Of a DNA stretch of 64,000 bases, positions 9,801-19,251 are shown piece by piece. The translations under genes and the position numbers were made by a program. The notes beneath the pieces were generated by a model. It worked only from the letters and a program-made list of their open reading frames with translations, was not told the DNA's origin and ran no database searches. Numbering within the stretch: the stretch's first letter is position 1; each line of letters opens with the position of its first letter. This DNA comes from Carposina sasakii (lineage: Eukaryota; Arthropoda; Insecta; Lepidoptera; Carposinidae), in contig CP053148.1 of the NCBI GenBank assembly GCA_014607495.2, positions 8,680,001 through 8,744,000 of the forward strand. Direction: 5' to 3'.

Positions 9801-11889
9801 GCCCCACCCACCTTATTCGCCTGATCTAGCGCCATCAGACTTCTACTTATTCCCCAAGCTCAAAACTTTTTTGGGCGGACAGAAATTTGCCACAAATGAT
9901 GAAGTCATAGCCGCTGTAGAGGAGTATTTTGCAGGCCTCGAAAGAAATCATTTTCTGGAAGGCATCTTTAGAACGAAGATGGAATAATTGCGTAGAGGTT
10001 CACGGAGACTATGTCGAAAAATAAAATTTATTTTATCACGGAGAGTTAAGTGTTTTCTTATTAGGTTAATTACTTATGGGGTCGGTCGGCGTAATATGGT
10101 TTATTTATATGGAAATTTTTAGGAAATTGATCTTTTAGACATCTATTTTTATGTGGATCGATTCATCAGATCACGATTCTAATCGATTTAAAAATCTATA
10201 TTTTTTGGAAAGAATTGCCATCCCTAACAGACATCGCGGTGTGCGTGGGTGGTGGGCGTTGAGGTACGACACGCTCACCATTTAGCCAGCAACGACACGT
10301 TAGAACTTGTTTGCGCGGCAAAACAATCAAATGGTAAACCGAATAATTCGGCCGAATATTCGGTTCGGTAAAGATTAAACCGAATACTATTCGGTATTCG
10401 GTAATTCGGTGAAACCAGTATTCGGCGCATCTCTAATAAATATAATAGATAAAGATAAAACATAATTTTAATTGTTCTCGTTAATTTATGGTTTTAGCTT
10501 TGAGGAATTGAAAAACATGGAGTATGTACCACTCAAAGTTTCAGGAGAATTTCTCCATGATAAAGAATTCACAATTGGCCCCAGAGCTCTAATAGAACCT
10601 GCAGGCAAAGAGAGATTTGGATCACTTGCATCTGACCCAAAGAAAAACCAGGGTTGGCTGGTTATCACTCCTTTCAGATTATCAGAAACAGGGTATGTAA
10701 ATTTTAATCATTTTTATTAAGTACATTAGTTACTGTTTTCTATAAATGTAGCTGCAGCATTCATGTGAAATAATATTATGTGACTGCATTTGCTCTTCAG
10801 TTCATCAATCAACTAGTGCAGTGGCTTAACAGATGTTTTTTACAGCTGAGCAGTGTTTTTCATTCATTTCAGTGTCCATTGTGAAACTAAATGTATAACA
10901 CTACAATTCTCAAACCTAGCGACATCTTCCCTGTGAAACTTTATGGCATGAAGCATATTTTACAGAGCTTCTCTACTAGTTAAGTTATGGAACTGAGAAA
11001 CTACTAATGTGATGACAGCTGAATGAATAATTCTGTTACATCGTCATGTTTTTTCAAATAAAATTTAGAAATAATGAAATTGTTCCAGACAAGTTATCCT
11101 TGTAAACCGTGGCTGGGTACCGTCAGCGTTACGTAATAAAGAAGCACGTAAACAGTCACTGGTAAAAGGGAATGTCAATCTTGTTGGCGTTGTTCGACTA
11201 ACAGAGACACATGCACCATTTATGCCGAAAAATAATCCTGAAAGAAGTAATTGGTTTAACAGGTATGAATATTATATTAACCTAATTTATAGGAGTGTGT
11301 TGTAGCCTTACAGACTCACAATTGAGTCTGCTTTTCGTGCAGTTTGATAAGCGTTCACTTCCGACGCCTGCGTATATCGTTTTAATATGACACAATATGG
11401 GCATCCACATATACACTTTTTGCCCTAATCTAAAAAGCTAAAAGAATGTTCTAATCTCGAATTTCATGTGGATAGGTTGTAACACTATAAGTCGTTGTTG
11501 TCAGCCTACTGCAGTCCACTGCTGGACGTAGGCCTTCCCCAGAGCACGCCACATGGCTCGATCTCCCGTTTTTGCCATCCAGTCACTACCAAAGGCCCTT
11601 AAGTCATCGGTCCATCTTGCCGGAGAGCGACTAACGCTATGCTATAAGTATTGAAATTAAATAATATTACAGGGACTTGGAACAAATGAGCAGTTACCTC
11701 GGATGCAACCCAGTATGGATAGATGCCCGCGGTATACCAGACCCGCCCGAAGGTTGGCCTATACCAAACCAAACCCGTGTCACCCTGAGGAACGAACATC
11801 TCTCCTATGTAGTTACTTGGTTTTCTCTATCTGCATTTACTGGCTTTATGTGGCATCGCTTCTTCATAAGGAGGTTACCTCTATTGTAG
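6900..11889 (+). CDS. SURF1: SURF1, cytochrome c oxidase assembly factor (5 exons)
   Basis: SURF1 is an inner mitochondrial membrane protein that helps assemble complex IV. Exons read 6900-7082, 7343-7464, 10498-10692, 11089-11262 and 11673-11889. All have GT/AG junctions and matching phases, and together give 296 aa, close to the ~300 aa usual for the family. Exon 1 supplies a basic, probably mitochondrial N-terminus. The first membrane segment spans about residues 55-75 and contains the family signature GLGCWQIYRLQWK (about 68-80). Exon 3 carries the YVPLKVSGEF and IGPRAL region, exon 4 ILVNRGWVPSA, and exon 5 the second membrane segment (HLSYVVTWFSLSAFTGFMW) before the stop. The 3-kb second intron is filled with transposons. 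No AATAAA was seen close after the stop. The alternative of a processed copy is excluded by the introns. Confidence 0.93.
7606..7772. mobile_element. Short TIR MITE in SURF1 intron 2
   Basis: The arms are ~50-bp near-perfect inverted repeats: 'GTGGTGCATGAATTGACCAA' on the left and 'TTGGTCAATTCATGCACCAC' on the right. The outer ends are GCTGCGTTTCTACTGAGG and CCTCAGTGGAAATGCAG. The spacer is about 60 bp. Class is uncertain; ends of this kind occur in Harbinger-like MITEs. Confidence 0.65.
8236..8430 (+). repeat. RTE-type LINE 3'-end copy inside the outer hAT
   Basis: 'GGCCGCCCAAAACTTCGTCC', then 'CGTGCGAAGC', 'AATCTGTTCAGTAGTTTTGG' and 'AGACAGACATACAGA', as in RTE 3' tails at 50970 and 60765. 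Confidence 0.6.
8833..10094 (+). mobile_element. Mariner element (nest level 3), inactivated
   Basis: A 1262-bp element flanked by TA on both sides (8831-8832, 10095-10096). The ends are imperfect inverted repeats sharing TTACG at the terminus and ATAAGTAA further in. Length and TA duplication fit mariner. It contains the broken transposase at 8982-9987. Confidence 0.8.
8982..9987 (+). pseudogene. Mariner transposase, broken
   Basis: Begins MDKIEQRAVIKFLHMKGM, the usual mariner helix-turn-helix start. The first break is a TGA at 9112-9114 where relatives have tryptophan (…KK-W-AEFKRGR). A second stop, TAA, follows YTPE at 9486-9488. A frameshift in the A-rich run near 9710-9717 separates 'RPSFAKK' from 'IFHQDNARVH'. 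The D,D34D catalytic set is still readable: TTDETWVH, FHQDNARVH and YSPDLAPSDF(Y)LFPKLK. It ends at 9985-9987. With two stops and a shift, no active enzyme is made. Confidence 0.9.
11498..11640 (-). repeat. RTE-clade LINE C-terminus fragment in SURF1 intron 4
   Basis: The minus strand translates RWTDDLRAFGSDWM, then DRAMWRALGKAYVQQW and a stop, the standard C-terminal tail of RTE-type LINE proteins in Lepidoptera. A shorter relative lies at 49418-49465. Confidence 0.75.
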
Positions 11890-12190
11890 ATTTGATGATG
11901 AATGCCCAAATAATGACAATATATAAGATTCAAGCTTGAAGGAAAGGCAAAGAGGAAAGAGTGATTGCCAATGTGTACCACCCAGCCCAGTGTGAACCAA
12001 ACACTGACTAACATTTTCGTCTCACTATTGTCAGACCTTTTGCCCCGTTGTTGAAGTAAATTTGTATTGTGGCTCAGGGGATTTGCGGTCTCCTAAATAT
12101 TATTTTGCCTGTATCTGAATGTTCTCTTGTTAGATTTTTCTATGTTCTTTAATGTATTTGTCTCAAAAAGTTTGTTTTTGAAATTATTTG

Positions 12191-12518
12191 ATGTTTTTTC
12201 GTTGCCACCCTTAACAAAGGGTACATACTCTATACATCAAATGAAGTAAGTTCATGCCAAAAAAAATTCCGGGAAACAGTGTGTAGTGTCCAGTGTTTCT
12301 GTTAATGTTTTTATAGACAAATTTCAATTATTTTCCGTGAAAAAATCTTGTTAAATGCCATGTGTATTTATGCAAAAAAACGCAGTCTATTGACTCAACT
12401 TTGGACCCAATATCTTGGGAACCAGACACTTCCCAAGCATGCTTCTATGGAGAAAAATTATCGTGATGATGAGATTCCGTAGTATTCGGGAACGCTGACG
12501 ACCAAAAAACACCTGTAT
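12191..12518 (+). mobile_element. CAGGGTG-ended ~375-bp family, copy
   Basis: Starts GTTTTTTCGTTGCCACCC and ends near GACCAAAAAACACCTGTA. The body shares TGCAAAAAAACGCAGTCTAT and GATCATTTTTC-like blocks with the copies at 17927 and 62240. This copy lacks both fold-back insertions, so it serves as an empty-site reference for the split copy at 4374-5227. Confidence 0.65.
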
Positions 12519-12905
12519 AAAGTAGTAGATTTTTCAATTAAATTAGATTTTAAGGATCTATTTTGCTTACGTTAATTATTTGTCGGTGTCGCTGGAGATA
12601 ACTAATTAAATATAACTGTATGTAAGCTAAGCTTGGCGTATCTATGTACCTAAGTAGAATAAAAAATTATATGACAATTCAGTATATTATTTTCTTTATC
12701 TTTCGTAATTAATTGCCCTAAAGTTAAACAAATAATATAAAAAAGAGAGACTATGACAGAAATAGAATCTCAGGTTTTTTACTACCTACGCTAGCTAATT
12801 GGCAATGTGCCCAAAAGACGCGGCCAGGGATACCCTGCTGGATAGCGGGGATCATCCAAAAAGGGAAGGTTTATCCAAAGAATAAGCCAGGCCTTTGGTC
12901 ATTAG

Positions 12906-13484
12906 CAGTGGTCGGAGTAGGTATATTGATTTCACATACTTGCGTCATGATATCATAACATGGACATGCATTTTTTCCGGAATGTACCGGAGTTTCTAAA
13001 AATTTGGTAAATAGAGTGTTTATTGTTAATACAAATAATCATTATTACAATTTTATTAAAAACAATTATTTTTAATCCTCATCGGTTACAATTTCATCCA
13101 GGAAACTTTATTCTAATTGGTCAGATGCGTTGTGCATAGAGATAAGATGACAAAAGACCCTGTTTGCCGAATGCCGTGTGTTGAAATGAATATTATTATT
13201 ATATCATTTTATACATGGTTAGGCTTTTACTCCAACACTTTAACTACAACAAGGTTTTTACACACCAGTCATTTTTTACTATTAAATTCTGGTCACCTAC
13301 GCTACTAGCAGCATAGCGTTGAGAGTATTGATACATTTTTAACTAGTTTCATGTAATAATTTCGAAGTTTCGGTATTTTTATTTTATTTTTATCATAATA
13401 ATCCGGAAACTCGGAGGCGTATCCATATTAACATATACGTTTGATGTCAATGACCTTAATTCAATATACCTACTCCGACCACTG
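12906..13484. mobile_element. hAT-type MITE with 24-bp TIRs
   Basis: Begins 'CAGTGGTCGGAGTAGGTATA' and ends 'TATACCTACTCCGACCACTG', a perfect inverted pair. It is flanked by GTCATTAG (12898-12905) and GCCATTAG (13485-13492), an 8-bp duplication with one mismatch. No transposase frame is present, so it is non-autonomous. Confidence 0.8.
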
Positions 13485-14640
13485 GCCATTAGCCCTGACT
13501 AGCCATTTTGAAATGTCTTTAACGAACGAATCGCGATAAACTTCCTACGTCTTCAGTTTTGTTCTGTCTCTATTATTAGAACCGTGGGCGACCGGCCGGG
13601 CGGCCCCTGATTACCTAATATGCAAATTAATTTGAGGCTTAATAGCAAAGCCGCCTCCCGCCAAATAGGGTCGTTTACTGTTTTTTTATTTGTATTTATA
13701 TCGTAAGATCATAAAATAAAAGAAATATTTGCGAAATAAAAACTTCGTTAGCGTGAAAACTTTCCGGGATATAACAATTTCAAAAGCACAATTTTAGACT
13801 TGTAAAAAAATGCTCCATACAAACGGCTACCACGATGTGACGTCTTCCTATAAGCAACTTGTATCGCGTAAAAGAACATAAATATGGTCACCAAACAAAA
13901 GTTGCTGTAAATGATGCAGGTGGACATGTGATGTTGTAATTTTCACATTTGAAAAATGGACTTGCCCACTTTGCTTATTACTACCTCATGTGGACACATA
14001 ATCAAATTGTAATTTTACAGATAGGTATGATTTTGATTATTTATTCTGATAAGAATAAGGTGATAATTAAGATTCAACCATAGGAAACTACCCCATTGGG
14101 AGAGAAAATGTTTAGGGATCCCACATGACGTACGAAAAGAATTATGTCCAAGGTATGAAGAAGACATCAAATAATTTGAAATTTTCTTCAAAGGATCATA
14201 CTGTAGGTACCTATTGAAGGAAAGGGAATAGTGACCCTACAATTGAACGCGTCCACTCCACGGCATTCGGAGCATACGCCTCTAGCACCACGGAATGCAT
14301 CTATTCTTGGTCTCTTTTTCTCGAGTTGTCAAAGCCTCCATAGGTAAAATAAAAAAATTGGAATTATTAGGGCCCTAACTAAACGAGTGTTTATTTCACC
14401 AACGTCTCCTAAGATTTAGAAGTTTCCTAAGGCATTTTAAGTATCAGTTTTGACAACATTCGATTTCACCAAAGTATAAGGATTTCCTAACAGTTTAAAA
14501 GATCTAAGATTAAGAAGCTCGAATTTTGGGCTCTTAAGTTTAGGTGACATTTTCGTGTACCTATACCTACGCGTGTTTAGATTTGTATTACCTTCCTAGA
14601 ATTCACGATTTCAAAGATATGTATAACATACATACGAGTA
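13485..14640. other. Intergenic, no gene seen
   Basis: No exon is supported. 13605-13665 (CCCTGATTACCTAATATGC … TAATAGCAAAGCCGCC) resembles one end of the MITE at 31148-31331. The remainder is AT-rich without a recognisable domain. Confidence 0.35.
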
Positions 14641-14642
14641 AC

Positions 14643-15090
14643 TCAATTATGATAGTTTTCGCTATTGAAGCATTTCGCGAAAGCGTTTATTATATTTCTT
14701 GGCGTCATCGCTTCGTGGAAGGCAGATCCTATTATTTCACCTAAATCATAAATCGTTACAGGTTTTCCGGGATTATGCAATAACCAAGAGTCAATGGCAG
14801 CGTTGTAATACGTTTTGAATAGGCCATAAATACCAACATCAAGGGGCTGCAACTTGGCGGATGTGTGGGGATGAAGTGTCAGAACATGCACCCCTGCATT
14901 TTTGGCCAAATCCAGAGCTTCTAAACTCAAATGTGATTTATGATTATCCATGATTAATATGCAAGGATTTTCTTTCGAAGCATTTGTGTGTTTAATGAAA
15001 TGTTTCATAACCTCTGGAAATATTGTCGAATTCATCCATCCAGTAGGCGATGCCAATCCGATTTCCCATGGCAGTGGCCAAGAAATTTCA
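14643..15090 (-). pseudogene. Tigger/pogo-like DDE transposase fragment
   Basis: The minus strand gives GLASPTGWM, then IMDNHKSH (second catalytic Asp region), LTLHPHTSAKLQPLDVG and FKTYYNAAIDSWLL. These are the C-terminal half of a DDE_1 (Tigger/jerky-type) transposase. About 145 residues remain. The N-terminal CENP-B-like DNA-binding part and the first catalytic Asp are missing. Similarity stops at about 15085-15090, where the sequence changes to an unrelated frame on the other strand. Confidence 0.8.
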
Positions 15091-15215
15091 GTTGCAGCCC
15101 AGGAAGCTATTCTCGCCGTCATGAACGTGAATCTGGCGCTAGGGGTTCGGACAGCGGCTCGAGTGCTCCGCCAGCGGCATGGCCATCGCTCTCGACATGC
15201 CGTGTCCTACAGTAA
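15091..15215 (+). pseudogene. Helix-turn-helix-like fragment next to Tigger piece
   Basis: The plus strand reads QEAILAVMNVNLALGVRTAA then RVLRQRHGHRS. This resembles the helix-turn-helix start found in mariner-like transposases and transposon-derived insect proteins (…VxxNPxxSTRxxARxL…). Similarity ends at a CAGTAATTGAG boundary. It is a short relic of unclear parent. Confidence 0.35.
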
Positions 15216-16000
15216 TTGAGCAATATTTGATACGTGTTGAGAGGCCTCCTCCCGACGACCCCGACAACAATTAGGTAAGTACCTGCCTCTCACATAACTA
15301 TTTTGGTACGTACCTAAGTTACCTAACTACTATTAATCAGATCTTTCTTTATGTTCCGTTAAATTTGTTGGTAAATACTCGTACCTATCAGTTAGGTACT
15401 TAGGAACTTACGTAAAAAATATTGTCTTAGTTTAATTTCAAGTGTTTCTTTATCATGTTAATTGTTTGTGATGGCAATGGTAAAATGACGGCGATGCCGG
15501 TGGAAAATGCAGTACCTACTTGCTATTAAGTATTCTGTTTGGAAGGTTTATGCTAGGATAAGATGGCAGATAATTCGCATTTGTTATAATATTTCTTTCC
15601 GAGGATTTCGACCAAACAAATAGATTAGTAGGTAGGTTTTATGCACTGATGTTATTCTCCGTTTTACGTAACCTCGTACTACGTTATGGACGAAGTTGAG
15701 CGATGTCAGCATCACATTGCGCGCGACCAAATGTATAAAAAAAAATTACCTGAAAAATTAAACTCATTTCCCAGCAATATTTTTTGTATAAACAAACTTT
15801 ATTTGATGTATTGAATACATACCTTTCGTATACGGTTGCAACCAAAAAACAGCCTGTATAGGAAGTCCGTACTTTTTGAGTCCCTATGTTGGCGAAAAGC
15901 AATTTAAGTTAGAAGTTAGTTAAGATGTCTTTCTCTAAAATCTTCTTAACAAAGTGACCGTTTAGGGAGCACTGGTGAAATCCGGCATGAATCTCTTTTT
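15216..16000. other. Intergenic with partial CAGGGTG-family copy
   Basis: 15745-15862 is a reverse partial copy of the ~375-bp family (TTTATTTGATGTATTGAATA … GGTTGCAACCAAAAAAC … CTGTA). The rest has no supported gene. Confidence 0.4.
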
Positions 16001-16274
16001 ACCGACTTCAAAAAAAGGAGGAGGTTCTCAATTCGTCTGTATGTATAATATATTTTTTTTTATGTATGTTCACCGATATTTCCGTCAGTTATAAACGGAT
16101 TTCAAAAATTTTTTTTTGGTTGGATAGAGTTCACTTCTGAGGTGGTCCCATTTTCACCAGGTCAGGATCTGATGATGGGATCCAGGAGAAATCTAGGGCA
16201 ACCACCGAAAATTGTATGCTCGTATGGTGCTTTTGTTACATAATCATGTCCTACTCAGGTATATGCTTCAGGAT
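16000..16274 (+). repeat. 'CCGACTTCAAA' transposon end and spacer
   Basis: 'TTTTTACCGACTTCAAAAAA' followed by GGAGGAGGTTCTCAATTCG is a lepidopteran transposon terminus. The same ACCGACTTCAAA word, inverted, appears in the palindromic element at 18686-19251. The 129-bp tandem array starts right after it. Confidence 0.5.
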
Positions 16275-17918
16275 GTCAACATCTAATGCTGCTGTGCTGA
16301 TGATGAAGCTACAGAACTCCTTAACGGTTAGGAGTTGGGATACAGTACTGCAATTGGTCAATGGAAACTATTAAGTAGTATGTAGGGCTAACGTGTTACT
16401 TGAATCAACATCTGATGCTTCTGTGCTGATGATGAAGCTATAGAACTCCTTAACGGTTAGGAGTTGGGTGACAGTACAGCAATTGGTCGATGAAAACTAT
16501 TTAGTAGTGTGCAGGGCTGACGTGTTACTTGAATCAACATCTGATGCTGCTGTGCTGATGATGAAGCTACAGAACTCCTTAACGGTTAAGAGTTGGGAGA
16601 CAGTACTGCAATTGGTCGATGGAAACTATTTAGTAGTATGCAGGGCTAACGTGTTACTTGAATCAACATCTGATGCTGATGATGAAGCTACAGAACTCCT
16701 TAACGGTTAGGAGTTGGGAGACAGTACTGCAATTGGTCGATGAAAACTATATAGTGGTATGTAGGGCTAACTTGTTGCTTGTGAGGTATACTTGAATCAA
16801 CATCTGATGCTGCTGTGCTGATGGTGAAGCTACAGAACTCCTTAACGGTTAGGAGTTGGGATACAGTACTGCAATTGGTCAAGATACAGTACTGCAATTG
16901 GTCAATGGAAACTATTTAGTAGTATGTAGAGCTAACGTGTTACTTGAATCAACATCTGATGCTTCTGTGCTGATGATGAAGCTACAGAACTCCTTAACGG
17001 TTAGGAGTTGGGAGACAGTACTGCAATTGGTCGATGGAAATTATTTAGTGGTATGCAGGGCCAAGGGCGTCGCCAGCCGATGGCGCAGGGGGGGGCAAGT
17101 TGACTTTACCTACTACAATTCATACTTTTCTCATTCTCTATGAATGAGAAAAGTAGGTATGAATTGTAGGTAAAGTGGACAGCACATGAAACTTTTCACT
17201 TTTACTACGAGCCTTACATCTACAGCGATTGTAATAACAACAGTATCTTAGTACTATATACATATATATTCTGTGACAGTACAGAGTCTAATGTGTAAAG
17301 CTACACGAGCACGAGCTCTTGACTATGCAATAAAAAACTTGTAAATGAGTTATAACATTTATTAGAAAAATAAAATAAAAAGGAGTTTTAATTCGATTTT
17401 CGACGTACGGGAATGGTTCAAGGCTTGAACTTCAAGCAAATCAACTCAAAGACTTAGGACTTTGGTTGTATTATATTTGGCAACTTTTTTAGAATCTCTA
17501 GGGGGGGGCAGCTGCCCCTCCCTGCCCCCCCTTGGCGACGCCCTTGTGCAGGGCTAACGTGTTACTTGAATCAACATCTGATGCTGCTGTGCTGATGATG
17601 AAGCTACAGAACTCCATAACGGTTAGGAGTTGGGAGACAGTACTGCAGTTGGTCGATGGAAACTATTTAGTAGTATGCAGGGCTAACGTGTTACTTGAAT
17701 CAACATCTGATGCTGATGATGAAGCTACAGAACTCCTTAACGGTTAGGAGTTGGGTGACAGTACAGCAATTGGTCGATGAAAACTATTTAGTAGTGTGTA
17801 GGGCTGACGTGTTACTTGAATCAACATCTGATGCTGCTGTGCTGATGATGAAGCTACAGAACTCCTTAACGGTTAAGAGTTGGGAGACAGTACTGCAATT
17901 GGTCGATGGAAACTATAC
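16275..17918 (+). repeat. Tandem array of ~129-bp units (about nine), interrupted
   Basis: Each unit contains CATCTGATGCTGCTGTGCTG, GAAGCTACAGAACTCC, TTAACGGTTAGGAGTTGGG, ACAGTACTGCAATTGGTCGA and AACTATTTAGTAGTATGCAG. The core word recurs near 16320, 16450, 16578, 16701, 16843, 16993, 17613, 17739 and 17868. Units of ~120 bp lack the GCTGTGCTG stretch. The core AACTCCTTAACGGTTAGGAGTT is a near palindrome. Open frames in this area are by-products of the repeat. A hAT MITE splits the array at 17062-17546. Confidence 0.9.
17062..17546. mobile_element. hAT-type MITE inserted in the tandem array
   Basis: Perfect ends CAAGGGCGTCGCCA and TGGCGACGCCCTTG, followed inward by G-runs and C-runs. It is flanked by a perfect 8-bp duplication, TGCAGGGC (17054-17061 and 17547-17554). 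That octamer belongs to the tandem unit, so the pre-insertion sequence is directly known. Near its left end is a ~33-nt-arm hairpin (17103-17175). Confidence 0.9.
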
Positions 17919-17926
17919 ATCAAATA

Positions 17927-18307
17927 CAGGGTGTTTTTTTGTGGCCACCTTTAACGAAGGGTACGTATTCTATACATGAAAAAATGTAAGTTTATGCCAA
18001 AAAAAATGATGGGAAAAAAAATTTTTTTTTGAAAAAAAAATTTAAATTCCTTGATCGTGTGAAATTTATAGTGTCTAGTGTTTATGTTAGTTTTTTTATA
18101 GACAGATATTAATTATTTTTCGTGAAAAAATCCTGCTACGCGCGTCTATGTGCATTTATGCAGAAAAACGCAGTGTATTTACTAAACTTTGGACCCTAAT
18201 ATTTTGGAAACCAGACACTTCCCAGGTATGCTCCATGGAGAAAAATGATCGTGATGATGAGGAGATTCCGTAGTTTTCGGGAACGTTGACGACCAAAAAT
18301 CATCCTG
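17927..18307 (+). mobile_element. CAGGGTG-ended ~375-bp element, full copy
   Basis: TA-flanked. It starts CAGGGTGTTTTTTTGTGGCC and ends GACCAAAAATCATCCTG. The body has TTTACTAAACTTTGGACCC and GAGGAGATTCCGTAG blocks shared with all other copies. It lies immediately after the tandem array. Confidence 0.7.
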
Positions 18308-18308
18308 T

Positions 18309-18632
18309 ATAGTAAGTTTATGCCAAAAAAATGCTGGGAATTTTTATTTATTTTTTTAATATTAATTACTTGATCTGGCGAAATTTATAGTGTCTAGTGT
18401 TTATGCTAGTTTTTTCATAGAAAGATATTAATTATTTCTCGTGAAAAATCTTGCTACGCGCGTCTATGTGCATTCATGTAGAAAAACGCAGTCTATTTAC
18501 TCAACTTTGGACCCTAATATTTTGAAAACCAGACACTTCCCAGGTATGCTTCCAAGGAGAAAAATGATCGTGATGATGAGGAGATTACGTAGTTTTCGGG
18601 AACGTTAACGACCAAAAATCACCATGTATAAA
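18309..18632 (+). repeat. Second, 5'-truncated copy of the same element in tandem
   Basis: Begins at the internal word AGTAAGTTTATGCC and runs to GACCAAAAATCACCATGTA, duplicating the 3' four-fifths of 17927-18307. Confidence 0.7.
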
Positions 18633-18685
18633 CTAGCATCTATTTAAGTCCACAACGCATTAACACAACTAAAAATCGAGAAATT

Positions 18686-19251
18686 AACTGACTTTTAAAA
18701 AAAAAATTAACCGACTTCAAACTTTAACTAAAAAGCGATAAATAACGTAACTAATTTATCTACTTAATACATATTAAATATCTCAAATTATTTAAATATT
18801 TACAACTTAATACCTAATACTGTAATAAAGTCATCTTTAACTATTTAAATATTTATAATTATCACTTATTTTTTGGAGTCGGTGCCAGCCAAACAAATAA
18901 ATGTAATTAAGAAAACTGACCCACACTAAATAGTAAAACCAAGAATAGACAATTGCATTAACGCTGCCTACTACACCGTATTGTATTTTGCCGTGTGTGT
19001 GACTTTGCCAGCCACGCGCGTCCATCAACACAACAGACTACGTTGCCTAGGCTGGTACCGACTCCAAAAAATAAGTCATAATTATAAATATTTAATTAGT
19101 TAAAGATGACTTTGTTACAGTATTAGGTATTAAGTTGTAAATATTTAAATAATTTGAGATATTTAATATGTATTAAGTAGATAAATTAGTTACGTTATTT
19201 ATCGCTTTTTAGTTAAAGTTTGAAGTCGGTTAATTTTTTTTTAAGTCAGTT
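18686..19251. mobile_element. Large palindromic transposon with ~210-bp arms
   Basis: The left arm (18686 to ~18893) reads AACTGACTT, TTAACCGACTTCAAACTTTA, 'ACTAAAAAGCGATAAATAAC' and so on to 'TTTTTTGGAGTCGGTGCCAG'. The right arm (~19048-19251) is its close reverse complement, ending 'AAAGTTTGAAGTCGGTTAA', then AAGTCAGTT. The spacer is ~155 bp. No transposase is encoded. The outer word links it to the end at 16000, so the two may bound one composite. Confidence 0.8.

Larger units (their letters stand above)
8584..10226. mobile_element. Inner hAT-type element (nest level 2)
   Basis: Terminal inverted repeats TAGGGATGGCGAT and ATTGCCATCCCTA are flanked by ACAGACAG (8576-8583) and ACAGACAT (10227-10234), an 8-bp duplication matching at 7 of 8 positions. 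It carries ATCGAT-rich subterminal sequence at both ends and is interrupted by a mariner copy. Confidence 0.75.
8057..10435. mobile_element. Outer hAT-type element (nest level 1)
   Basis: Perfect terminal inverted repeats TAGAGATGCGCCGAATA (start) and TATTCGGCGCATCTCTA (end) are flanked by a perfect 8-bp duplication, ATAAATAT (8049-8056 and 10436-10443). An 8-bp duplication and this style of end are hAT hallmarks. The ends are full of ATTCGG/CCGAAT subterminal repeats. No transposase of its own remains. Everything between about 8236 and 10226 is later insertions. Confidence 0.85.

Noticed and set aside
16468..17979. Open frames repeating VQQLVDENYLVVCRA… and LLESTSDA…
   Set aside because: They arise from the 129-bp tandem array, stop in many units, and shift frame between units. 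No protein is supported.
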